64,000 nucleotides of DNA from assembly GCF_002813455.1 (NCBI RefSeq), contig NZ_PHHE01000001.1, positions 4,708,001-4,772,000 on the forward strand. Reading direction: 5' to 3'. This document shows, piece after piece, positions 10,001 through 17,188 of this stretch. The stretch is from Pseudomonas baetica. Its GTDB lineage: Bacteria; Pseudomonadota; Gammaproteobacteria; Pseudomonadales; Pseudomonadaceae. The first letter of the stretch is position 1; every line of letters begins with the position of its first letter. Under the pieces are notes generated by a model, which saw only the letters and a list, made by a program, of their open reading frames with translations, was not told the origin of the DNA and made no database searches. Made by a program: the position numbers and the translations under genes.

Positions 10001-13000
10001 ACGACGCGAAACTCGGTGGTTACTACCTCGCGGGCAAGGGCGATGATCTGACGGGACTCGGCCACATGGTCAGTTTCGACATCGCCAACAACAGCTGGGG
10101 TTTCACCAATGACTTCGCCCTTAGCAGTTATCAGGACGGCCACTTCACCACCGCCACCGCGCTGAGCATGAATGCGCAGTACGCGGCGAGCAACGGTCGC
10201 GGCGGCCTGGGTACGATCATCGTTGCAGCGGGCGGCAACAGCCGTGCTACCGGTGGCAATGCCCAGGGTTCGCTGACCAACAACAATCGCTTCTCAGTGG
10301 AAGTCGGCGCGATCAACGCACAGGGCGATCTGTCGACCTTGCAGATAGGCTCTTCGCCATTTTCCAACCCGGGCGCCAGCCTGTTGGTATCAGCACCGGG
10401 CAGCAATGTCGTGTCCACCAGCCACATGCTGGAAACCGAACGCGGCTCCACGTTCGGCAACGATTACACCAGCATGCAAGGCACCAGTTTTGCTGCGCCG
10501 ATCGTTTCCGGCATCGTTGCGTTGATGCTCGAAGCCAACCCGAACCTGGGTTATCGCGATGTGCAGCAGATCCTCGCGTTGTCAGCGCGCCAGATCAACG
10601 ACCCGGCCACCCAATGGAGCGACAACGCCGCCCATGGCTGGAACGGCGGCGGCATGCACACCAGCAATGACTATGGTTTTGGTGAAGTCGATGCGCGGGC
10701 CGCGGTGCGTTTGTCCGAGGCCTGGATGACCCAGAGCACCGGCGCCAACGAATACGTCTACAGCGCCTCCAGCGGTGCACTGGGCAAACCGTTGGCAGCG
10801 GGCGCGACGCTGACGTCCTCGATTGCGATGAATGCCGGGATGAATGTCGAGCACGTCGAGATCGACTTTGATGCTCAGGTTGGCCGCCTCGGCGATCTGA
10901 CCCTCAAGCTGATTTCCCCCGATGGCACGCAAAGTGTGTTGCTCAACCGTCAGGGCAAAGTCCCGGATGGCATGCCGGGCGCCAGCGCTAGCGATGTCGG
11001 CAGCACGCAGTCCGGCTCGTTCAAGTACACCTTCATGTCGACCCATGACTTCGGTGAACGCTCGGCGGGCAACTGGACCCTGCAAGTGACCGATTCGGCG
11101 TCCGGTCTGCCGGTTACCCTCAATAGCTGGTCGCTGCGTTTGTACGGCAGTAAGGCGACGGCAGACGACACCTATTTCTACACCGATGAATACCTCAAGT
11201 CGGTAGTTGGCCATGCCAATCGCGCGGTGCTGGATGACGCGGTCAACGGTGTCGCAGGTGGGCGCAATACCCTGAATGCGGCGGCTGTTTCCGGGGACAC
11301 CTCGGTCAACCTGCTGACCGGTGTTGCCAGCATTGGCGGCGCGGCGCTGACGGTGAAAAACCCGTCGGCCATTCAGAATATCGTTACCGGCGATGGCAAT
11401 GACACGCTGGTCGCCGGCAATGCCGACGCCTTGCTCGACGGCGGACGTGGCAACAACGTGCTGACCGGCGGTGCGGGCAAGGACTTCTTTGTGGTGCATC
11501 GTCGCGATGCGGGCAACGATACCCTCAACAACTTCGAAGCTGCGCGCGGTGAAATCGTCGATCTGGTGGGGTTTGCCGGGAAAAAATTCGCTGATCTGCA
11601 ACTGACGCAACAGGGCGCGGACGTCAAGGTTGACCTGGGCAAGGGCCAGGTGATCGTTCTGAAAAACCAGGCACTCGCCGGCATCACTGCAGCGAACTTC
11701 AAGTTTCAGGACAGCTTTGTCGCGCCGACGGCTTACATCAACAGCGACGCTTCGGCGGTCAAGCCGCAGGAGGGTTTGGGCGCCGTGGTACTCAACGGTG
11801 GCGGTAAAGGCGTGATGTACAGCAGCGACGCTCAGGGTAAAACCGTGGCCTCACTGAATGGTACGATTTACAGCCACGACAGCGCGACCTCGGACGTGTT
11901 TGTGGTGGCGGCCCAGTCCGGCGTCAAGGATTACAACAACGCCTTGCGTGGGTTCCGTCACGGTATCGACAAGATCGATTTGCGCCAGACTGGCGTCACC
12001 GACTTCAGTCAGTTGATCATCGAGCACAAGAACCGCGCGACATTCAATGGCCTGACCCAGATTCACGGTGTGTATGTGACACGCATCGGTGCCCAGGGCA
12101 GCGATGCAAACACCAATCTGCTGTATCTGGATGCGCTTGATGTGGCGCAGATCAGTTCGACGGATTTCCTCTTTGCCGACCCTGCGCCTGCCGTGGTGCC
12201 AACGGTTGGACCGGTGCCGCCGGTCACCGATCAGCCTCCGCTCACGGTACCTGAAACGCTGACGCCGATTGTCGAGCGTCCTGGCGTCGACAAACCTTCG
12301 GTGGTCACGCCGCTGCCTCCCATTGACCTGTCCCCGGCCATCAGTGTTCCGACCATTGATCCAGTGCTGCGACCTTCGGTCACGATTCCGGACTTCAAGC
12401 TGCCGGAGACCAAGACGATTGAGCAGATCCTGGCAGAACGCGGTATCGACCTGAATCCGAAAGTGCCGGAACACAAAACCTTTGAACAGATCATGGCCGA
12501 GCGTGAGGCGAACCGGGGTGGGACGACGCTCCCTGACCACAAAACCATCGAGCAGATTCTGGCCGAGCGCGCTGTTGGTTCCCTGGTTCCATCGAAAGTA
12601 CCGGACATCGGCCCGGTCGGTCGGGATGTGCTGGGGCCTGCGTCGATTGATATTCCGAGTCCACGGCCGATTATCATCCCGGATGTCCCGACGATCGATA
12701 TCGCCCATCGTGACCTTGATATCCCGACTCGCCGACCGGTCATCGTTCCAGACGTTGTGAGTGCGCAAGACCCACGCCTGAAAATCGACGATACCTGGGG
12801 CGTAGGGCAAACCGCGGACACTACGTTCGCGTCAATCCGGGACAGGATCCGCGGCGGTTCAACACCTTCTACAACGAACCCTCTGCCGGCGGCCACCGAC
12901 CCGAACGTCATGACGGTCCAGGGCTTCTTCGCCGATGTCACGATTGGCGACGAAAGCAAGACCATCAACGTCGAAGCCTCGAATGCCAAAGTGCATGCCG

Positions 13001-13551
13001 GCAACGGTGACAATAAGGTTAACGTGACGGGCCGCCGGGGCAATATCACTTTGGGCAATGGCAATAACGTTGTGATCGGTGATGTCGACAAGCTCACCGT
13101 CGGCCATGGCAACAACACCATTACCGATTCAGGGTCTTTCGCTACGGTGAAACTGGGGGATGGCAACAACAAGGTGGTGGTCAGCGGCAACATGCCGACG
13201 GTTGAAGTCGGGCACGGGGTCAATGACATCGAGTTCAGCAACGGGGGAGGCGATCTGGTGTTCGGCAAGGACATCAGCCCCGATCAATTGTGGTTCCAGC
13301 ACAAAGGGCAGGACCTGCAGATATCGGTGATCGGCAGCAAGCAGGAAGTCACGCTGCATAACTGGTATGCCGACAAGCCGGAGCGGCCTCGGGACATCAT
13401 GGCCGGAGACCGTCATCGGTTGATGGATCGTGATGTGGAGCAACTGGTCCAGGCCATGGCGGCGTTCGCGCCAGCGGCGCCAGCGACCATGACCTTCGGC
13501 GGGGCCGAGCAGCAGGCGTTGCAGCCTGTGCTGGCGGCGAACTGGATGTAA
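7006..13551 (+). CDS. Giant RTX protein with kexin-like S8 peptidase domain, P domain and beta-roll repeats (type I secreted)
   Basis: A 2181-residue protein with no N-terminal signal peptide and the features of a type I substrate. Domains: an EF-hand-like segment LDLTGNGVHMTD plus DTDHSGT and EDANKDGMIDQRD (about 325-440); RTX nonapeptides such as GGSGNDVLVGGSGHN (about 545-730); a cadherin-like domain (786-875); a subtilase domain (905-1238) with His977 in SNHATMVAG, NNSWG, Asn1078 and Ser1161 in GTSFAAPIVSG; a P (proprotein convertase) domain (1265-1382); further RTX repeats (1459-1572); a Pro-rich linker (1725-1965) with three copies of HKTIEQILAER; and a C-terminal G-x-G-x-N beta-roll followed by an Ala-rich tail. 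At the Asp position of the triad I read GVRIGQFEPGG, with Glu933. The start is GTG with AAGGGA upstream. It is probably a secreted calcium-dependent protease or adhesin; activity is uncertain. Confidence 0.85.
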   Translation: MAKLTLMQGQFGKDSFTVQTKDGTLVAAKWLSDGLGNYVMDPQTDQPFMVPADYDMKASIEHFKKVREDYDASSLSFRNSLYSVVYETFRQSGVGDLQRSYNGASHTTGDGFVPSFTNAASFNFGLISTVLGLTETEIIGGGGLYNLYKSFRPGGQNIKTEGELWNNEPNVISIKTGMSIIHPDRDGQPLIDQGGPAWTPPASLLNIEINPDPQASHQIQLENQRTRDAANGYIVNSATNKIFALDGILNKTDFTSTQMASLASGGIRPGEMQLDPNARPNTYLSQFYPTPSATKPDFSLRSAVTLNGLSAMSTFNTYVDPLLLDLTGNGVHMTDIRDGVLFDTDHSGTLKRSGWADRTTGMLVIDDGSGQIKDVSQMFSEYYGGKVGVNGAAGETKFKDGFAALASEDANKDGMIDQRDPIWSKLRVWVDGTHDAKVDGGELKTLAELGITQINVRAVASPQAEMRDGNKVLATGSFTMNGKSQEALAVDFLGDPVSNIVTSQGTGTRVTSTTSGANTRTTSAYASQSTTGETLDAAKLGVNNLYGGSGNDTLIAAPDGSWLVGGAGSNAYIGGLGDDVFVISASDDTRNIRGNGGRDTAIIVGTQDVFLNMASAGLTIAEGGGGNDVIMSGGTGSAFIKGGSGNSTLVGGSGNDVLVGGSGHNTIIGGSGKAVIYAGPQGDTIYASEDGSIIHAGGGADKIFGGAGNDIIEVGHGNATIDGDGGINLVTLHGTHGDYRITRTATGYEVADKVAGRDGTVTLSNIQKLNFSDISAVDLLTPNAMPVADVLTLDKAGKAFDRTQTHLISAESLLANDQRLNSQGALHIANVGDAVGGTVSLTAQGDVLFTPDARYTGLISFKYGVADAAGNLSASVVDLGSGQTAPMRAGVTLLTPEVPLDPLAAQEWYLSDTHVLPVWKDYTGKGVRIGQFEPGGEFATAPEIFDVAHPDLAPNIDQAWLQTQKTNGTLPGLMSNHATMVAGVMVGAKNGIGGVGVAYDAKLGGYYLAGKGDDLTGLGHMVSFDIANNSWGFTNDFALSSYQDGHFTTATALSMNAQYAASNGRGGLGTIIVAAGGNSRATGGNAQGSLTNNNRFSVEVGAINAQGDLSTLQIGSSPFSNPGASLLVSAPGSNVVSTSHMLETERGSTFGNDYTSMQGTSFAAPIVSGIVALMLEANPNLGYRDVQQILALSARQINDPATQWSDNAAHGWNGGGMHTSNDYGFGEVDARAAVRLSEAWMTQSTGANEYVYSASSGALGKPLAAGATLTSSIAMNAGMNVEHVEIDFDAQVGRLGDLTLKLISPDGTQSVLLNRQGKVPDGMPGASASDVGSTQSGSFKYTFMSTHDFGERSAGNWTLQVTDSASGLPVTLNSWSLRLYGSKATADDTYFYTDEYLKSVVGHANRAVLDDAVNGVAGGRNTLNAAAVSGDTSVNLLTGVASIGGAALTVKNPSAIQNIVTGDGNDTLVAGNADALLDGGRGNNVLTGGAGKDFFVVHRRDAGNDTLNNFEAARGEIVDLVGFAGKKFADLQLTQQGADVKVDLGKGQVIVLKNQALAGITAANFKFQDSFVAPTAYINSDASAVKPQEGLGAVVLNGGGKGVMYSSDAQGKTVASLNGTIYSHDSATSDVFVVAAQSGVKDYNNALRGFRHGIDKIDLRQTGVTDFSQLIIEHKNRATFNGLTQIHGVYVTRIGAQGSDANTNLLYLDALDVAQISSTDFLFADPAPAVVPTVGPVPPVTDQPPLTVPETLTPIVERPGVDKPSVVTPLPPIDLSPAISVPTIDPVLRPSVTIPDFKLPETKTIEQILAERGIDLNPKVPEHKTFEQIMAEREANRGGTTLPDHKTIEQILAERAVGSLVPSKVPDIGPVGRDVLGPASIDIPSPRPIIIPDVPTIDIAHRDLDIPTRRPVIVPDVVSAQDPRLKIDDTWGVGQTADTTFASIRDRIRGGSTPSTTNPLPAATDPNVMTVQGFFADVTIGDESKTINVEASNAKVHAGNGDNKVNVTGRRGNITLGNGNNVVIGDVDKLTVGHGNNTITDSGSFATVKLGDGNNKVVVSGNMPTVEVGHGVNDIEFSNGGGDLVFGKDISPDQLWFQHKGQDLQISVIGSKQEVTLHNWYADKPERPRDIMAGDRHRLMDRDVEQLVQAMAAFAPAAPATMTFGGAEQQALQPVLAANWM

Positions 13552-13570
13552 ATAACGGCAGTTGACGCGA

Positions 13571-13631
13571 AAAAAGGCCCGCGATGTTTGTCACGGGCCG
13601 ACGAGGGCGGTGCAATGCCGCCCTCGTCTTA
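13571..13631 (+). terminator. Tandem hairpins terminating the RTX gene
   Basis: Two hairpins follow the RTX stop codon by about 20 bases. The first is GGCCCG/CGGGCC (13576-13599). The second is an 11-bp perfect stem GACGAGGGCGG/CCGCCCTCGTC with loop TGCAATG (13600-13628). The first is preceded by an A-run, but the T-tract after the second is short (TTATG), so efficiency is uncertain. Confidence 0.6.
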
Positions 13632-13683
13632 TGCTCGTCTGAAGCGCAACGTGCAGGTTTGCTTTTAAAGAATGGTTTTTTAG

Positions 13684-14875
13684 GGAAACTCTGAAGAAGC
13701 CTTCCAAATCTGGTGAAATACCCGCCCGACCCGAACACGACGGTTGAGTCACGATGAAACAGATGTCCTTCGCCGATGCCGAGTACGCCGGCAAACGTAA
13801 GCAGACCCGCCGCGAGCGCTTTCTGATTGAGATGGATCAGGTCGTGCCTTGGAAGGGCTTGATTGCCTTGATCGAACCACACTATCCGAAGGGCGACGGC
13901 GGTCGTCCGGCTTACCCGCTGATGGCGATGTTGCGGGTTCATCTGATGCAGAACTGGTTCGGCTACAGTGATCCGGCGATGGAAGAAGCGCTCTATGAGA
14001 CCACGATCCTGCGCCAGTTTTCGGGGTTGCACCTGGATCGGATTCCCGATGAGACCACGATCCTCAACTTCCGGCGTCTGTTGGAAAAACACGAGTTGGC
14101 CGGCGGAATTTTGCAGGTCATCAACGGTTATCTAGGCGACCGTGGCCTGATGTTGCGCCAGGGTACGGTGGTCGATGCAACGATCATTCATGCGCCGAGT
14201 TCGACCAAGAATGAAGACGGAAAACGTGATCCCGACATGCATCAGACGAAGAAGGGGAACCAGTATTTCTTCGGGATGAAAGCGCATATCGGCGTTGATG
14301 CCGAGTCGGGTTTGGTGCATAGCGTGGTGGGCACGGCGGCGAATGTCGCGGACGTGACGCAGGTTGCTCAGTTGCTGCATGGCGAAGAGTCGTACGTGTC
14401 TGGCGATGCCGGTTACACCGGCGTGGACAAGCGTCCCGAGCATCAGAACCGCAAAATGATCTGGTCAATTGCCGCACGGCCCAGCACGTATAAGAAGCAC
14501 GGCAAGAAGAGTTTTATTGCTCAGGTGCGTCGCAAAATCGAATACGCCAAGGCCCAGGTACGCGCTAAGGTTGAACACCCGTTTCGGGTCATCAAGTGTC
14601 AGTTTGGGTATACGAAAGTGCGCTTTCGCGGCTTGATGAAAAACACCGCGCAACAGGTCACGCTATTTGCGCTGTCGAACGTGTGGATGATGCGAAAACG
14701 GCTGCTGGTTGCGGGAGAGGTACGTCTGTAATGCGCAAAAAGCGCCTTGAAAAGGCGCCGCGCAAGGGTGAAACGATGAGTGAGTAACAGGAAAGGTCTG
14801 TTTTCTGACCCTGCCAGCGTTTTTTTGATTGACCAATGAGGGCATCAAAAAATCGCTGACTACTTCAGACCTTCC
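13684..14875 (+). mobile_element. IS5-family insertion sequence, complete (about 1192 bp)
   Basis: The imperfect terminal inverted repeats GGAAACTCTGAAGAAGCC (left) and, read inward from the right end, GGAAGGTCTGAAGTAGTC bracket one transposase gene. The flanking tetranucleotides are TTAG (13680-13683) and CTAG (14876-14879). Both fit the YTAR target of IS5 elements, but they differ by one base. The length and single-ORF organisation match the IS5 group. The element landed between the RTX gene terminator and the 3' end of the metalloprotease gene, so it interrupts neither gene. Confidence 0.9.
13754..14731 (+). CDS. IS5-family transposase (DDE)
   Basis: A 325-residue DDE transposase that cuts and joins its own element ends. 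The N-terminal DUF772-like domain carries MSFADAEYAGKRKQTRRE and the GRPAYPLMAMLRVHLMQNW segment. The catalytic triad is visible as Asp141 (VVDATIIHAP), Asp218 (SGDAGYTG) and Glu274 (VEHPFRVIK). The reading frame is intact with normal length for the IS5 group, so the element may still be active. The reading frame lies wholly within the inverted repeats. Confidence 0.95.
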   Translation: MKQMSFADAEYAGKRKQTRRERFLIEMDQVVPWKGLIALIEPHYPKGDGGRPAYPLMAMLRVHLMQNWFGYSDPAMEEALYETTILRQFSGLHLDRIPDETTILNFRRLLEKHELAGGILQVINGYLGDRGLMLRQGTVVDATIIHAPSSTKNEDGKRDPDMHQTKKGNQYFFGMKAHIGVDAESGLVHSVVGTAANVADVTQVAQLLHGEESYVSGDAGYTGVDKRPEHQNRKMIWSIAARPSTYKKHGKKSFIAQVRRKIEYAKAQVRAKVEHPFRVIKCQFGYTKVRFRGLMKNTAQQVTLFALSNVWMMRKRLLVAGEVRL

Positions 14876-14889
14876 CTAGGTGGGGACAT

Positions 14890-15618
14890 TCATTTCGGGT
14901 AAAGCAAACGCATCAGGCGTTTGTCTTTCTTGCTGATCTTGCGATTGATTGGCACTTCCCAATTACCCAGTGTCAACGTATTAGCCACTGGGTGGTGCAT
15001 GATCGATCTTTTGTCGTAAGAAGTATAAATCGCCTCCAGCGTGTCGAAAGGAGTAAACAGGTTTCTGTCGATTTCCTCCGGCATCAGTGGATTCATTTCG
15101 CGGTTCTGATAGAACTCATAGACCTTTGGTTTATCCCACGGGATTTTCGCCTGCGGGTGCTGGTGTTCATGCATAGCGCCAAGGGCGTGACCGAACTCAT
15201 GAGTCACGATGACTTCAAAGTCTGGATGATCCGGTTTTACGCCCAGGTCCATGGTTCTGTCGTCAGGATGAATCAACAACGCGTCGGTGCCGAGCATCGA
15301 ACTGTTGGAGTTGTTGGTAGTGGCGATGCGTATGTCGCCCACGAGGTCGTCAACGAACTCGAACTTCAGGTTGATATACGGCAACCATTGACTGGCTGCC
15401 TTTATGATTTTGTCTTTGTGATCTGCTTCGGGTGCGTCCATGAAGGCAATCTTCAGGGTGCGGCCGTTTGCCCATAGTTTTGAATAATTTAATATCGAGC
15501 GTTTACGCCGAGTGCCAGTAAATGTGCCGATGTTGGCCGGGTTTTCATTGGTGGCCACCTGGTAAGCCGCTTGATCGTCGGGCCATTGTATAAGTTGGCA
15601 ATCTGTTAGTTCGTGCAT
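14890..15618 (-). CDS. Astacin-like (M12A-type) zinc metalloprotease
   Basis: A 242-residue metzincin-type protease. The zinc-binding motif HEFGHALGAMH lies at residues 140-150, followed by Glu as in astacins (HExxHxxGxxHE). The Met-turn SIMHHP lies at 205-210, where classical astacins have SIMHY, so the fifth-ligand Tyr is replaced by His. No signal peptide is evident, so the location and secretion route are unknown. I chose the ATG at 15618 because AAGGA lies 11 bases upstream; an in-frame ATG at 15630 directly abuts that site. It is convergent with the RTX gene and could belong to the same accessory island. The IS5 element ends 14 bp beyond its stop codon. The substrate is unknown. Confidence 0.75.
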   Translation of the reverse strand: MHELTDCQLIQWPDDQAAYQVATNENPANIGTFTGTRRKRSILNYSKLWANGRTLKIAFMDAPEADHKDKIIKAASQWLPYINLKFEFVDDLVGDIRIATTNNSNSSMLGTDALLIHPDDRTMDLGVKPDHPDFEVIVTHEFGHALGAMHEHQHPQAKIPWDKPKVYEFYQNREMNPLMPEEIDRNLFTPFDTLEAIYTSYDKRSIMHHPVANTLTLGNWEVPINRKISKKDKRLMRLLYPK

Positions 15619-15944
15619 GATGGACTTCATCCTTGAAGTTGAGAGTAAGCAGTTGTTCAGGCACTGCAAGTTATTCAGCTCTATATTAGCGCTTGGCCGA
15701 AAGGCAAGTGCAATACAACGTTATATGGACTGTGACGTCATATTTTTATGTCCCGTGCAGGTACGAGCCCGACCCCACGGTCACGCGTCGCTTGAAATCC
15801 TTGGATTGGCGACGACACGCTCAGGCAGATTAGATTAAAGCTGTGGCGGTGTGTCGGTGTCTTGCTGGGAGTTTATTTTTTATAGGGTGCGGGAGTTTGA
15901 TGCTGCAAGTGGCCGTGCCAGATTGACTGGCACGGCCTCATCAA
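15619..15944. other. Intergenic region without a recognisable gene
   Basis: A 326-bp gap upstream of the metalloprotease and downstream of dapC. A 25-base stretch at 15761-15785 matches dapC sequence at 16071-16095 at 22 positions. It contains no sustained reading frame. A hairpin before the dapC end is listed separately. The left part is AT-rich and should hold the metalloprotease promoter, but I cannot define it. Confidence 0.6.
15912..15938 (-). terminator. Hairpin downstream of dapC
   Basis: A perfect 11-bp inverted repeat GGCCGTGCCAG/CTGGCACGGCC with a 5-base loop lies 7-33 bp beyond the dapC stop. On the minus strand it is not followed by a proper U-tract, so it may be a weak terminator or a 3' mRNA stabilising stem. 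Confidence 0.5.
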
Positions 15945-17144
15945 TTACTGCTTGCGAGTAATAAATGCGCGAATACGCTCGGCGGCTTCCACGCATTCCG
16001 CCAGCGGCGCGACAAGTGCCATGCGTACACGGCCCGCACCCGGATTGACACCGTCCACGTCGCGGGACAAGTACGAGCCCGGCACCACCGTCACGTGCTC
16101 TTCGGCGAAAAGATCACGGCAGAACGCTGCATCATCACCTTGCACATTCGGCCACAGGTAAAAGCTGCCATCCGGGCGCTGCACATCCATCACTGGGGCA
16201 AGAATCTCCAGCACCGCATCGAACTTCTCGCGATACAGCGCACGGTTGGCGCGTACGTGTACTTCGTCGTTCCACGCGGCAACGCTGGCCAGTTGAGTTT
16301 GGACTGGCATCGCGCAGCCGTGGTAGGTGCGATACAGCAGGAAGCCTTTGAGAATGTCAGCGTCGCCGGCGACGAAACCGGAACGCAGGCCCGGCAGGTT
16401 GGAGCGTTTGGACAGGCTGTGGAACACCACGCAGCGTTTGAAATCCTTACGGCCCAGTTCGACGCAAGCGGTCAGCAGGCCTGGCGGCGGCGTTTGCTCG
16501 TCAAAGTACAGTTCGCTGTAGCACTCGTCGGCGGCGATGACGAAATCGTATTCATCGGCCAGGGCAATCAACTTTTTCAGCGTCTCGACCGGGATCAGTG
16601 CGCCGGTCGGGTTGCCCGGCGAGCACAGGAACAGGATCTGGCAGCGTTTCCAGATGTCCGGCGACACCGCATCGAAATCAGGGTTGAAGCCGTTTTCATC
16701 GAGGCACGGCAGGTAATGTGGCTTGGCCCCGGCGAGGAACGCGGCGCCTTCGTAGATCTGATAGAACGGGTTCGGGCTGACCACTAGCGCGTCGTCGCCA
16801 CGGTTGACCACGGTCTGGGTGAAGGCAAACAACGCCTCACGCGTACCGTTGACCGGCAGCACGTTGCGAGCCGGGTCGATCCAGCCGCTCGGCACGCCGA
16901 AGCGACGTTCACACCAGCCAGCGATGGCTTCACGCAGGGCTGGAATACCGAGGGTCGTCGGGTACACCGCCATCTGATCCAGACTGTTCGCCAGTGCTTC
17001 GGCGACAAAGCTTGGCGAACGATGTTTCGGCTCGCCGATCGACAGGGCGATCGGGCGCTTGTCAGGGTTCGCTGTGACCGTGCCAAGCAGGGCGCGGAGC
17101 TTTTCGAACGGATAGGGCTGGAGCTGGTTCAGAGCGTTGTTCAT
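15945..17144 (-). CDS. dapC: N-succinyldiaminopimelate aminotransferase
   Basis: A 399-residue fold-type I PLP aminotransferase. It converts N-succinyl-2-amino-6-ketopimelate to N-succinyl-LL-diaminopimelate with glutamate, the step after DapD in lysine and peptidoglycan precursor synthesis. The N-terminus (MNNALNQLQPYPFEKLRALL) is characteristic of proteobacterial DapC. The glycine-rich loop SPGNPTGAL is near residue 175, and the PLP lysine is Lys246 in HSLSKRSNLPG, followed by Arg254 and GFVAG. The gene lies 44 bp downstream of glnD on the same strand, as in other pseudomonads. The accessory island separates it from dapD and yffB. Confidence 0.92.
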   Translation of the reverse strand: MNNALNQLQPYPFEKLRALLGTVTANPDKRPIALSIGEPKHRSPSFVAEALANSLDQMAVYPTTLGIPALREAIAGWCERRFGVPSGWIDPARNVLPVNGTREALFAFTQTVVNRGDDALVVSPNPFYQIYEGAAFLAGAKPHYLPCLDENGFNPDFDAVSPDIWKRCQILFLCSPGNPTGALIPVETLKKLIALADEYDFVIAADECYSELYFDEQTPPPGLLTACVELGRKDFKRCVVFHSLSKRSNLPGLRSGFVAGDADILKGFLLYRTYHGCAMPVQTQLASVAAWNDEVHVRANRALYREKFDAVLEILAPVMDVQRPDGSFYLWPNVQGDDAAFCRDLFAEEHVTVVPGSYLSRDVDGVNPGAGRVRMALVAPLAECVEAAERIRAFITRKQ

Positions 17145-17188
17145 TGGTACAGGGTCTCATTGCAAAGCAGATTAATCCGGGCACGCAC

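Noticed and set aside
12231..13274. 347-residue minus-strand frame across the RTX repeats
   Set aside because: Serine-, leucine- and proline-rich antisense of Gly/Asp repeat codons. This is a typical artefact of RTX DNA.
13397..14092. 231-residue frame on the minus strand crossing the IS5 left end
   Set aside because: It spans the end of the RTX gene and the IS5 boundary, so no real gene could have this structure. It is antisense to the transposase.
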